Source of the DNA: Armatimonadota bacterium
Lineage (GTDB): Bacteria; Armatimonadota; JAAZEB01
Assembly: GCA_012512265.1 (NCBI GenBank)
Contig: JAAZEM010000136.1
Coordinates: forward strand, 1 to 64,000
Length of the DNA: 64,000 nucleotides
Reading direction: 5' to 3'
Every line of letters starts with the position of its first letter. Positions within the stretch are counted from its first letter, which is position 1. The notes below the pieces were generated by a model. It did not search any database. It was not told the DNA's origin and saw nothing but the letters and a program-made list of their open reading frames with translations. Below, piece after piece: positions 8,132-15,815 of this stretch. Both the position numbers and the translations under genes were made by a program.

Positions 8132-9205
8132 CTACTCCGTCTCGCCCTGGCGCTCCTCCTCCAGAGGCACGCGGCAGGGGAGGATCCAGCGGTCACGCCG
8201 CACAAAGGGGGCGTTGTGGTAGGGGCACTCCGTCTTGCCCCGCGCATCCAGGTGGTTGAAGCAGCTCCGCATGCACCCGCGCGAACCGCCGACGGCATAG
8301 CTCCCGCCCACGCCCCAGCGCGCGATCTGCGAGTGTCCCTCGACGATGAAGCCGGAGGGATCCTCCTCGGTCTGCCGCCAGGCTCCCAACGAGAAGGGCC
8401 AGCAGATCTTGTAGGCGCGGTCCTCGCTCACGCGCTGCTTCGAGACATCGAACTCCCACCCGGGAAAGCTCTTGTGGAGGAAGGGCGAGACGGTCGCATC
8501 GCCGCCGTGGAAGCTCAGCGTGCACCGTCCCATATCGACGTCGCCCCACTCATACACCTTGTCCTCGATCTGAATGCGAACCACCTTGCCCTCGCGCCGG
8601 TGCGGGATGGCATCCGAGGGGCAGCCGCGCACGCACTCCATGCACCGATCGCACAGGCTTCCCGGCTCCACGAGCGGATCGGGCTCCAGCTCCAGATCGG
8701 TGATGATGGCGGCCAGGCGCTGGCGCGGTCCGAAGCGTTTGGTGAGGAAGACCTTCGACCACCCACACTCGCCCAGCCCGGCCGCGGTGGCGGCGATGCG
8801 GATCGCCAGGTGAACGTTGGGCGCCACTGCTCCGGGGCGCAGGGGCTCGATGGGAGGCTGTGTCTCCGGCACGCCGGGATAGTAGGGCACGGCTTCCCAG
8901 CCATGATCTTCGATGAAGCACGCCGTTTCGTACACGCCGGCGGGGATGAAGAGGGTGTTCAGCAACCCGTGATAGCCGAAGTAGGTGTAGTTGGGCCAGT
9001 GCGTGCCCTCCTCAATGCCGCGCCAGTTACCTCGGATGATGCGCCGGGCCACCACGATGACCGACCGCGCCTCTGGAAAGATCGCTGCCGGGTGCATCCG
9101 CGGTGGCGCGTTCTCGAAGCGCTCGATGTTCGCCACGCCAACCAGGTCCAGGCCCTGGGAAAACGCGAACTCCTTGAGGGCTTCTTTGGTGAGCGAAGCT
9201 GCCAT
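8132..9205 (-). CDS. QueG-like (COG1600) 4Fe-4S protein, paralogue 1
   Basis: A 357-residue cytoplasmic iron-sulfur protein related to epoxyqueuosine reductase and reductive-dehalogenase-like ferredoxins. The N-terminal half (LVGVANIERFE, FPEARSVIVVA, AATAAGLGECGWSKVFLTKRFGPRQRL) is typical. The cluster motif is CDRCMECVRGCP near residue 190, with further cysteines near the C-terminus (GCMRSC, ECPYH). Full QueG activity is uncertain because the sequence differs in the central region. I chose ATG 9205 with GAGGGG upstream; GTG 9217 would overlap the previous stop as GTGA. It lies immediately downstream of its paralogue, with which it was probably duplicated. Confidence 0.75.
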   Translation of the reverse strand: MAASLTKEALKEFAFSQGLDLVGVANIERFENAPPRMHPAAIFPEARSVIVVARRIIRGNWRGIEEGTHWPNYTYFGYHGLLNTLFIPAGVYETACFIEDHGWEAVPYYPGVPETQPPIEPLRPGAVAPNVHLAIRIAATAAGLGECGWSKVFLTKRFGPRQRLAAIITDLELEPDPLVEPGSLCDRCMECVRGCPSDAIPHRREGKVVRIQIEDKVYEWGDVDMGRCTLSFHGGDATVSPFLHKSFPGWEFDVSKQRVSEDRAYKICWPFSLGAWRQTEEDPSGFIVEGHSQIARWGVGGSYAVGGSRGCMRSCFNHLDARGKTECPYHNAPFVRRDRWILPCRVPLEEERQGETE

Positions 9206-9213
9206 GAGACCCC

Positions 9214-10080
9214 TCACTCTCCATCCTGCAGGCTAGAGCGGCCGCTCGCATCCACCTGCCAGGCGGGCCGCTTGCGGAAGGGCGCCGCAAAGAGGCCCTG
9301 GATGCGCTCGGCGCGCTCCAGGTGGTCGATGCAGGTGCGGTTGCACAGCGCCCCGAGGCGGTCCGGAGAGCCGGCCGGATGGTAGGCATTGGGGCGCGCG
9401 CCGTTCTTGCACGAGCGGCAGATGCGGTCATCGATGGCGGCCACCCGCATCTCCTTGCCGCAGATAGTCACCGTGCGCCCGGCCTCGGCGTTGATCGCGC
9501 CCAGCGGGCAGGCCTTGACGCACGCCATGCACTGGTCACAGACCGGCTTCTCAAGGAGCGGCGTGGCTTCGAGGGGAGCATCGGTGAGGATCATCTGCAG
9601 ACGCTGGCGCGGCCCGAACTGGGGCGTCAGCAACTCGCCGCAGAGCCCGATCTCGCCAAGCCCCGCACGCACCGCGGCATCCCGGGCATCCACGATCACA
9701 TTCGGCGCGGGCGCGCCCGGGCGCACGGGAACGCCGGACGGCGGCACCTGCGGCGGCAGATCCTGAAGCGGCACCGGCTCGTAGCCCTTGTCCTCGAGGA
9801 AGGTGGCGACGCTGATCGTCGCCATTGCCAGCATCCGGTCGATGAGCCATGAGCGGCCATATTGATCGAACGCGTCCAGCTGCGTTCCCTCTTCGAGGCC
9901 GCGAAAGGTGCCACGGGTAATGCGCTTGCCGATGACGATCACGAAGCGCGTTTCCGGGAAGATGGAGGATGGGTGGTGCTGCGCGGGCACCCCCTCAAAG
10001 CGCTCGATGGGCGCGATGCCTAGCAGATCGATGCGCCGCTCGGCGGCGAACGCCTTGAGTTCCTGGGTCAGATTGCTCAT
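9214..10080 (-). CDS. QueG-like (COG1600) 4Fe-4S protein, paralogue 2
   Basis: A 288-residue paralogue of the next gene downstream. It shares LLGIAPIERFE, FPETRFVIVIGKRI, AAVRAGLGEIGLCGELLTPQFGPRQRL and a CDQCMACVKACP cluster motif. Extra cysteines follow in RICRSCKNG and LCNRTC. The ATG at 10080 has a GGGGGAGG ribosome site; the frame continues upstream without coding character. Two such copies in tandem suggest either a two-component redox protein or subfunctionalised paralogues. Function is unknown beyond electron transfer or a queuosine-like reduction. Confidence 0.75.
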   Translation of the reverse strand: MSNLTQELKAFAAERRIDLLGIAPIERFEGVPAQHHPSSIFPETRFVIVIGKRITRGTFRGLEEGTQLDAFDQYGRSWLIDRMLAMATISVATFLEDKGYEPVPLQDLPPQVPPSGVPVRPGAPAPNVIVDARDAAVRAGLGEIGLCGELLTPQFGPRQRLQMILTDAPLEATPLLEKPVCDQCMACVKACPLGAINAEAGRTVTICGKEMRVAAIDDRICRSCKNGARPNAYHPAGSPDRLGALCNRTCIDHLERAERIQGLFAAPFRKRPAWQVDASGRSSLQDGE

Positions 10081-10501
10081 GAAGGCCTCCCCCGGGCGCC
10101 CGAATGAGAGAGCGCCCTGGCCGCCCGCGGCATGGCCCTCGGGCGGCACTCTTGCGATAGGGATCTTCCCCGAGCATCCAGGCTCTTCCTCCCGCTCCCC
10201 AAGGCGCAAGAGGCTGCGCCGCTGCCGTTCAGGAACAGGCGGGCCCTCTCTTTAATCCGCAGATGGACGCAGATGGGCACCGATCGATGGAGCCGGAAGG
10301 ACTGTGGCGTTTCGGTGATGCTGGATCGAGGTGAACCACCAGCAGGCAGAACGGAATGGTCGGCAACTGGTCGCGCGTGGGGGCGAACCTTCCGTGTTCG
10401 CCTTCCCCTGGCCGGGGGTAAGGCGCCGGGCAAGGTTCATCCCTCCGCGCGGGGCCTGCCGGCTGCGACAAGCGCGCGGGCCGACAGCGCGTCTGTCGTG
10501 C
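10081..10501. other. Intergenic region with short repeats
   Basis: No gene recognised. It holds a tandem CGCAGATGG (10258-10266 and 10268-10276) and the second hairpin repeat at 10382-10402. It lies downstream of miaB and upstream of the ferredoxin pair, so it contains the miaB terminator and the promoter of the pair; neither is clear in the sequence. Confidence 0.45.
10382..10402. repeat. Hairpin repeat copy 2 (GGCGAAC...GTTCGCC)
   Basis: GGCGAAC, loop CTTCCGT and GTTCGCC. It is nearly identical in stem and loop to the hairpin at 3389-3417 (loop CTTTCGC). Located 120 bp past the miaB stop, it may act as a terminator or be a small palindromic repeat. Confidence 0.45.
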
Positions 10502-11875
10502 TCAAGCGCGCTCGCCGGAGAGGCCCCAGATGTGCGCCTCTGTGATCCGCACCTGGCAGAGCTCGCCGGCCAGGTGGGCCGGACCAGGGAAGTGGACGAG
10601 CTTGTTGTTGCGCGCGTAGCCGGCCAGAACCGAGGGATCCTTGTCGCTCGGACCGTCGACCAGCACCTCCAGCACCTCGCCGATGTGGCTGGCGTTGCGC
10701 TCCATTGTGATCGCGTTCTGGAGCTCGATGAGCTCCGCGAGACGGCGCATCTTCTCCGCCTGCGGCACCTGGCCCGGCATGCGCGCGGCCCGCGTCCTCG
10801 GGCGCGGGCTGAAGTGGAACGTAAAGGCGGCATCAAACCGGAGGCGCCCGACGGTGCGGAGCGAGTTTTCGTGCTGCTCGAGCGTCTCGCCCGGATGGCC
10901 CACCATGAGATCCGTCGTGATGCTGATCCCCGGCACGCGCTCGCGCAACGCCCAATAGACCTTCTCATATTCGGCCACGGTGTAGCCGCGGCGCATGGCG
11001 GCGAGTACCTCGTCATCGCCCGACTGGAGCGGCAGGTGGACGTGCTCACACACCTTCGGCAGCTCCGCGATCGCATCGATCAGCTCGTCCGTGAAGCCCA
11101 TCGGATAGGGCGAGGTGAAGCGGATCCGCTCGATTCCCTCGATCTCGTTCAGGCGCCGCAACAGCTCGGCAAAGGTAATCCCCCTGGGGAGCTTGTGCCC
11201 GTAGGAGTTGACGGTCTGGCCGAGGAGCGTCACCTCCTTGCGGCCGGCAGCGGCGGCGGCACGCACCTGCGCCTCGATCTCCTCCGGGCGGCGGCTCCGC
11301 TCGGCACCCCGGGTCATCGGCACGATGCAGAAAGCGCAGAAGCGGTCGCACCCATACATCACCGGTACCCACGCCTTGTGGGGGTCGCGGCCCCGGGCGA
11401 GACCAGCGAGCAAGTCCTCTTCGGCCTCAATCTCCTCGAGGCTGCGTCTTGCCGGCAAGTCGGTCGCGACGAGCCGCTCGCCGGTACGCCACGCCGTGGC
11501 GGCCAGCTCGGGAAGCCGGTGGATCTGCGCGGTGCCGATCACCAGGCTCACGTGGGGGGCCTTGCGCAGGACATCCTCCCCTTCCCGCTGCGCCATGCAG
11601 CCACAGACGCCGATGAGCATCCCGGGCCGGGCGCTGCGGAGTGGCTTCAAGTGACCCAGATTGCCGTACGCGCGATCCTCGGCCTTCTGGCGGACCGAGC
11701 AGGTATTGAGGAGCACCAGATCGGCGTGCTCCGCGCTCGGAGCGCGCTCCATCCCGGCATCAGAGAGGATCGCCTCCATCCGCTCCGTGTCCGAGACGTT
11801 CATCTGGCAGCCGAACGTCATCACGTAGTAACTCTTGCCGGATAGCTCCGGGTATGCCGCTTCCGTTCTCTCCAT
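10502..11875 (-). CDS. miaB: tRNA-2-methylthio-N6-dimethylallyladenosine synthase
   Basis: A 457-residue methylthiotransferase that adds the 2-methylthio group to i6A37 of tRNAs. UPF0004 domain: YYVMTFGCQMNVSDTE with LLNTCSVRQKAE and GVCGCMAQR giving three cysteines for the auxiliary cluster. Radical SAM domain: GCDRFCAFCIVPMTRG (C-x3-C-x2-C), then HLPLQSGDDEVLAAMRRGYT. A C-terminal TRAM domain ends at the stop. The product is MiaB-like rather than MtaB or RimO because of the FGCQMN and VPMTRG signatures. The ATG at 11875 is chosen because a sigma-70 promoter lies directly upstream and the longer frame reads through the mobile repeat. Confidence 0.93.
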   Translation of the reverse strand: MERTEAAYPELSGKSYYVMTFGCQMNVSDTERMEAILSDAGMERAPSAEHADLVLLNTCSVRQKAEDRAYGNLGHLKPLRSARPGMLIGVCGCMAQREGEDVLRKAPHVSLVIGTAQIHRLPELAATAWRTGERLVATDLPARRSLEEIEAEEDLLAGLARGRDPHKAWVPVMYGCDRFCAFCIVPMTRGAERSRRPEEIEAQVRAAAAAGRKEVTLLGQTVNSYGHKLPRGITFAELLRRLNEIEGIERIRFTSPYPMGFTDELIDAIAELPKVCEHVHLPLQSGDDEVLAAMRRGYTVAEYEKVYWALRERVPGISITTDLMVGHPGETLEQHENSLRTVGRLRFDAAFTFHFSPRPRTRAARMPGQVPQAEKMRRLAELIELQNAITMERNASHIGEVLEVLVDGPSDKDPSVLAGYARNNKLVHFPGPAHLAGELCQVRITEAHIWGLSGERA

Positions 11876-11924
11876 CTTTAGATAGGCTCGTCTCCGGTGG
11901 CCGGGCGTGGTCGCCCGCACTCCC

Positions 11925-11953
11925 ATCATACCACAAAGGATCCCGCGCGACAA
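11925..11953 (-). promoter_or_regulatory. Sigma-70-type promoter for miaB
   Basis: Reading on the minus strand: TTGTCG (11953-11948), 17-bp spacer, TATGAT (11930-11925). The predicted start near 11918 gives about 43 nt of leader. The -35 box is 26 bp from the edge of the mobile repeat. Confidence 0.65.
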
Positions 11954-11979
11954 CAGAGTGAATGGATGCCGCTGTGCCT

Positions 11980-12213
11980 CTGAGATTCCGACATAAGGAA
12001 ACCGAAGCCTCGGAGGCAGCGCGCAACCCGGCGCGCGGCGATAAATCACCGCGCTGCTTGCGAGCGAAGCCCTGCCGGGCTGGGTTGGGGATACTCCCAG
12101 TCTCAAGACGGCGGTGGCTGGGAGGAGAAGCCCGCAGGGGCTTTGCCGGAAAGCAGCGCGGAGCTTCGAGCTCCGCGCGTGCGGGCGGCCCTCTCCTTAT
12201 GTCGGAATCCCAG
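11980..12213. mobile_element. MITE-like element, copy A (234 bp)
   Basis: Bounded by 19-bp terminal inverted repeats, CTGAGATTCCGACATAAGG on the left and the complement of CTGGGATTCCGACATAAGG on the right (18/19 matching). Directly outside is a perfect 9-bp direct duplication GCTGTGCCT at 11971-11979 and 12214-12222, the mark of transposition. It has no transposase gene. Internal hairpins include GCGGAGCT/AGCTCCGC and AAGCCC/GGGCTT. Copy B at 43963 is its reverse complement; by hand alignment they differ by 11 substitutions and one 3-bp indel. Reading frames that cross it are repeat-derived artefacts. Confidence 0.85.
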
Positions 12214-12230
12214 GCTGTGCCTTCTGTTTC

Positions 12231-12259
12231 TTGACAGGCGTTCCCGCGTATGCTAGCAT
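12231..12259 (+). promoter_or_regulatory. Sigma-70-type promoter for translin gene
   Basis: Perfect TTGACA (12231-12236), 17-bp spacer and TAGCAT (12254-12259). It starts only 17 bp beyond the right edge of the mobile element and about 140 bp before the gene. Confidence 0.65.
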
Positions 12260-12398
12260 AGAAACGCGTTCGGAACGCGCGCGGTCTCCCTCGGGTCATC
12301 CCTATAGGACCCGCGATTGCCGCGGACGGACCCCGTGCCGCTCGGTGGCACTCTCTATTCCTGTGGGTTGCGTACCCCGTAGCCAGACGGTGGTGATC

Positions 12399-13073
12399 AT
12401 GGATGGACTGGAAGCACTCCTGGATCGCGTGAGAGAGGCGATGGACGCGGCCAACTCGGCCCGCGAGCGCGCCCTCACTCTCTCTCGCGAGACGATCCGT
12501 TTTTCCGCAAACTCGATCCGCGCGACGCACCGTGAAGAGTACCCGCTGGCGCAAACGCTCCTGGGCGAGGCGCGAAGCCGCGTGGAGCGTATGCGCGAGA
12601 CGCTCGCCGACCATCCTGAGATCTACTGGACTGGTTACGTGCAAGACGCGCAGAAGGAGTTCGCCGAGGCATCGCTGGTGCTCGCCCTGGTCCAGGGCGA
12701 CAATCCCCCGGGGCCGGACGATCTCCACGTCGAGCACGCCGCCTACCTCAACGGGCTCGGCGAAGCGGCTGGCGAACTGCGCCGGCACTTCTTGGACCTC
12801 CTCCGCCGCGGCAACGTCGTCCGCGCCGGGGAAGTGCTTTCGCGCATGGATGATATTTACGACGGATTGGTGACCTTTGATTACCCGGACGCGCTCACGT
12901 CGGGCCTGCGCCGTACCACCGATATGGTCCGTGGCGTACTGGAGCGTAGCCGGGGCGATCTCACCGCGGCCATCCGCCAGGAGCAGCTTCAGGAGCGGCT
13001 ACGCCGTGTGGAAGAGCAGATCGCGCGTGTATCAGGTGATCCACCAACGGGACCTGCCCCGAGTAAGCCTTGA
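12399..13073 (+). CDS. Translin-family protein
   Basis: A 224-residue all-helical protein. It matches the translin/TRAX family across its length: RALTLSRETIRFSANSIRATHR near the N-terminus, WTGYVQDAQKEFAEASLVLALV with the acidic pair (QKEFAEA) at the TRAX-type nuclease position, GLGEAAGELRRHFLDLLRRG, and MDDIYDGLVTFDYPDALTSGLRRTTDMVRG. Translin-type proteins form octamers that bind or cleave RNA; archaeal homologues act on tRNA fragments. The start is the ATG preceded by GGTGGTGAT. It is followed after 10 bp by a membrane-anchored protein and may be co-transcribed with it. The family is uncommon in bacteria. Confidence 0.8.
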   Translation: MDGLEALLDRVREAMDAANSARERALTLSRETIRFSANSIRATHREEYPLAQTLLGEARSRVERMRETLADHPEIYWTGYVQDAQKEFAEASLVLALVQGDNPPGPDDLHVEHAAYLNGLGEAAGELRRHFLDLLRRGNVVRAGEVLSRMDDIYDGLVTFDYPDALTSGLRRTTDMVRGVLERSRGDLTAAIRQEQLQERLRRVEEQIARVSGDPPTGPAPSKP

Positions 13074-13082
13074 CCGGAGGGG

Positions 13083-13712
13083 ATGATGCAGCAGCCTCGA
13101 ACTGTGACTCGCGAATACGCCATCATTTTGTTCTGCGTGGTGGGTATCGCTGCAATCAATGCCTGGGCGAATAACAGGTTTACCATCGATTTCAACGCGA
13201 TGTATCAGACGGTGATGGGAGCCTTCGGACGCGATGGCATCAAGCGCGGCTATGAGCGGATGACGCTCTATGAGCTCCTCGATAAGCACGCGAGCGATCC
13301 GCAGGCGGTGCAGGCGCTGAAAGGCGTGGCGGTTGAAGGCCAGATTCTCAGGGAGAGGGCCATCGACCCGGATGATCCCAACTTCACCCAGGCAGAGAAA
13401 GTCGGCACGACCTTCCGGCTCTCGCGCCGCTTCTCAGAGACAGGAATCGAAGAGGACGCCCACGTCATCTCCGTCGAGGTGAACTATCCGAAGCCTGAGG
13501 GCCTTGAGGCCAATATGTGGGTGTTGGTTCAGGGCCCGGTGCGCACCATCGAAGAGGGAGAAAACGCAGGCGCGCCCATCATCGACGCGGTCGCGGTCAC
13601 TAAGATGCGCATGAAGCCGGAGAACGACATCCTCACGCCGGAGGGTGAGCCCGAACACCTTCACCACGACCACGGTGGGGAGATGCCCGGCCACGAGGGC
13701 CACGGACACTAG
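13083..13712 (+). CDS. Membrane-anchored protein with His-rich tail, unknown function
   Basis: A 209-residue protein. An N-terminal hydrophobic helix (about residues 12-28, IILFCVVGIAAINAWA) anchors an extracytoplasmic domain. The region MTLYELLDKHASD...LKGVAVEGQILRE...MWVLVQGPVR weakly resembles the C-terminal domain of the YcgQ/TIGR03943 (DUF1980) family but lacks its CCxAD motif. The tail is rich in His, Glu and Gly (EHLHHDHGGEMPGHEGHGH), suggesting metal binding or buffering. GGAGGGG precedes two consecutive ATG codons (13083 and 13086); the second is better spaced. Family assignment is tentative and function is not known. Confidence 0.65.
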   Translation: MMQQPRTVTREYAIILFCVVGIAAINAWANNRFTIDFNAMYQTVMGAFGRDGIKRGYERMTLYELLDKHASDPQAVQALKGVAVEGQILRERAIDPDDPNFTQAEKVGTTFRLSRRFSETGIEEDAHVISVEVNYPKPEGLEANMWVLVQGPVRTIEEGENAGAPIIDAVAVTKMRMKPENDILTPEGEPEHLHHDHGGEMPGHEGHGH

Positions 13713-13738
13713 TTCGGAGCGAAGTCGCTTTGCCGTAT

Positions 13739-13770
13739 GAGGCGCGAGCCCACAAGCGGGCTCGCGCCTC
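13739..13770 (+). terminator. 13-bp stem hairpin after the translin operon
   Basis: GAGGCGCGAGCCC, loop ACAAGC, GGGCTCGCGCCTC: perfect 13-bp stem, 26 nt past the stop. It has no T-run, but its position between convergent genes supports a terminator. Confidence 0.7.
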
Positions 13771-13812
13771 GCGCACTCTGGAAAGCAGGTGCCCGGCTTT
13801 GGCGCGCGCCGA

Positions 13813-14886
13813 TCATTCCCCCTTGTTTGCGAACGTGACCACCACTTTCACCGCGTCCGGGCTGGCGAGAGCCGCCACTGCATCCTCAAACCGCTCCAGC
13901 GGGAAGGTGTGCGTCACAAACCGCCCCAGATCCAGCTTCCCGCGCTCCACCAGACCGAGTGCTTCCTCATGGGCGCTCGGCTCGTCCGGGTTGATCACCG
14001 TCAGCGACCACCAGTCGGGCGCGCCCTTCGCATCGAAGGCGTAGCGGTGATACTCCGCCAGCGAGCCCTCCGGCACGCCATAGATCCCCACGCTCCCCCC
14101 GCGCGCGAGCGTCGCCAGGAGCGCCCCGATGCGGCTCCGATCGCCCACGGCATCGATCGCCAGGTCAACTCCCCGGCCCCCGGTGGCCGCCTTCACGAGC
14201 GGCCCGATCTCCCCCGCGGTGAGATCCGCACCTTCATCGGCGCCGAAGCGGCGCATACGATCCAACCGGCCCACGTGCCGGCCGGCCGCGAGAATCTTCC
14301 GCGCGCCCAGGGCGCGGGCACACATCGCGAACGCCAGGCCCACCGGTCCCGTGCCCAGGATCAGAACGTCCATGCCCGGCTGAAACCGCGCCCGGCGCAA
14401 TGCGGAGAGCGTCTCCTTGAGCGTGATCAGCACCGTCGCCTCGTTGGCATCCATCTCCAGGGGAATAGGCTGCTGCATCGCCGCCGATCCCGCGGTCGGC
14501 CGTGCCGATGGGTCATCGGCGCGCAGCGCCTCGATATCGGTGAGGAGGCCATACTCCGCGAAACCGCCCCAGCCGATGCGCGGCGCGCCTTCCATCCCTG
14601 CCGGGTAGGCCGCCCCAGCACGCAGGACGCGGTCGCCCACGCGGAACTTGCGGCACCGCTCGCCGGTGGCGATCACCTCGCCGACGCCTTCATGCCCCAG
14701 AATGAACGGCATAGGCGGGCCAAAAGGGAGCGTGCCATGAATCAGGTGCGTATCGGTGCCGCGGCAGAAGCTACACGCCAGCGTGCGCGTCAGCGCGTCG
14801 TAGGGCCCCAGCTTCGGGCGGGGCACCTCGCGCAGCTCCACCCGACCCGGCGCGGTCACCATGGCGGCAAGCATCGTTTCGCTCAT
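13813..14886 (-). CDS. Zinc-dependent alcohol dehydrogenase family protein
   Basis: A 357-residue MDR enzyme. CSFCRGTDTHLIHG contains the catalytic-zinc Cys region, and GHEGVGEVIATGERCRKFRVGDRV is the GroES-like core. VLILGTGPVGLAFAMCARALG is the NAD(P)-binding Rossmann motif. It oxidises or reduces an alcohol or sugar; substrate unresolved. The ATG at 14886 has a perfect AGGAGG 6 nt upstream, so the longer frame is rejected. The next upstream gene on this strand is a sugar isomerase/epimerase 116 bp away, suggesting a sugar-metabolism unit. A stub of the mobile repeat lies just upstream of the ribosome site. Confidence 0.85.
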   Translation of the reverse strand: MSETMLAAMVTAPGRVELREVPRPKLGPYDALTRTLACSFCRGTDTHLIHGTLPFGPPMPFILGHEGVGEVIATGERCRKFRVGDRVLRAGAAYPAGMEGAPRIGWGGFAEYGLLTDIEALRADDPSARPTAGSAAMQQPIPLEMDANEATVLITLKETLSALRRARFQPGMDVLILGTGPVGLAFAMCARALGARKILAAGRHVGRLDRMRRFGADEGADLTAGEIGPLVKAATGGRGVDLAIDAVGDRSRIGALLATLARGGSVGIYGVPEGSLAEYHRYAFDAKGAPDWWSLTVINPDEPSAHEEALGLVERGKLDLGRFVTHTFPLERFEDAVAALASPDAVKVVVTFANKGE

Positions 14887-14902
14887 CGGAGTCCTCCTGG
14901 AA

Positions 14903-14929
14903 TTGGAATTCCGAGATACGGAATCCGAG
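14903..14929. repeat. Probable stub of the MITE terminal repeat
   Basis: The 27 bp beginning TTGGAATTCCGAGATACGG match one end of element copy B (reverse complement) at about 22 of 27 positions. No second end or duplication is visible. It is a probable decayed fragment, but chance similarity is not excluded. Confidence 0.35.
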
Positions 14930-15002
14930 CCCGGGCATAGAGACCCACGGTTCGAATGCCGGACCTCTCCGGCCCCTTTCATCCGTGGGATCGGGGCCGG
15001 GC

Positions 15003-15815
15003 TCATCCCAGCAGGGGCAGGAGTGTCTCGGCACTCACCCGCATCGCGGTTTCGCTATCCGGGTGCTGGTAGGCCTCCACCGAAACGCACCCGTCATAGC
15101 CGGCTTCGCGCAGCGCCCCCAGGATCGCGGGGAAATCGAGGTGGCCCATTCCTGGCGCCAGACGGTTCTCCTCGCAGAGGTGAACATGGTGCAGGTGCTC
15201 ACGCGCGGCTACCAGCGACGATGGGATCGTCTCCCCTTCGGCGTGCATGTGCCCTGTATCGAGCATGAGGCCAAGGCCGGGGTGGTTCAGCGCGCGCACC
15301 AGAGCCAGACCTTCTTCCGTGGTCCGCGCCCAATCGGCGGTTCGCCGCTGGATCGGCTCCAGGAGGACGCGGATCCCGAGGGATGCCGCCAGGTCCGCGG
15401 CACCCAGCAGCGCCGTGCGTCCCCACTCCAGCGCGACCTCGTCCGGGACGCCGCCGCCGAGGCGACCGCGCAGCCGGCCCACGTTCACATCGACGCCCAA
15501 ACGCGCAGCCAGGCGGATGGCCGCGCGCATGCGCTTCCCGGCCTCAGCGCGCACCGCGACGCGCGCATCCGTGAAAGAGAGGCCGTCTTCCCCATATACC
15601 TCGCCGGTGCAGACCAGACAGATGGGGAGGTGATACTCTCGCGACAGGGCTTCCAGATAGGCAGCCGGCACGCGCTCTGGGTCGCGCACCATCAACTCGA
15701 CAGCGGAGTAGCCGAGGCGAGCAAGCTGCGCGAAACCCTCGCGCAGGTCACCCCGAAACGCGGTGACATCGGGCGTGTGGACCTCTGGGGTCGCCACCTG
15801 GTAGGCCAGTCTCAC
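15003..15815 (-). CDS. Sugar phosphate isomerase/epimerase (xylose-isomerase-like TIM barrel)
   Basis: A 270-residue AP-endonuclease-2-type TIM barrel. Typical motifs are LARLGYSAVELMVRDPE, LLEPIQRR, MLDTGHMHAEGE, HVHLCEENRLAPGMGHLDF and VSVEAYQHPD, which supply the Glu, His and Asp metal ligands of the hydroxypyruvate-isomerase/tagatose-epimerase group. It interconverts a keto/aldo sugar or sugar acid; the exact substrate is unclear. It starts with GTG overlapping the stop of the upstream regulator (GTGA), with GGGAGAG before it, so it is probably co-transcribed with that regulator gene. Confidence 0.85.
   Translation of the reverse strand: MRLAYQVATPEVHTPDVTAFRGDLREGFAQLARLGYSAVELMVRDPERVPAAYLEALSREYHLPICLVCTGEVYGEDGLSFTDARVAVRAEAGKRMRAAIRLAARLGVDVNVGRLRGRLGGGVPDEVALEWGRTALLGAADLAASLGIRVLLEPIQRRTADWARTTEEGLALVRALNHPGLGLMLDTGHMHAEGETIPSSLVAAREHLHHVHLCEENRLAPGMGHLDFPAILGALREAGYDGCVSVEAYQHPDSETAMRVSAETLLPLLG

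Noticed and set aside
10258-10276. Tandem CGCAGATGG as a CRISPR or iteron
   Set aside because: Only two units at 10-bp period; too few to support either. Probably a remnant of a common short intergenic repeat.
12114-12398. Long N-terminal extension of the translin gene
   Set aside because: It reads through the mobile element and the promoter; the peptide recurs in the other element copy because it is repeat-derived.
14945-14965. tRNA-like GGTTCGAATGCC T-loop
   Set aside because: No matching T-stem or acceptor stem around it. No tRNA gene was found in the window.
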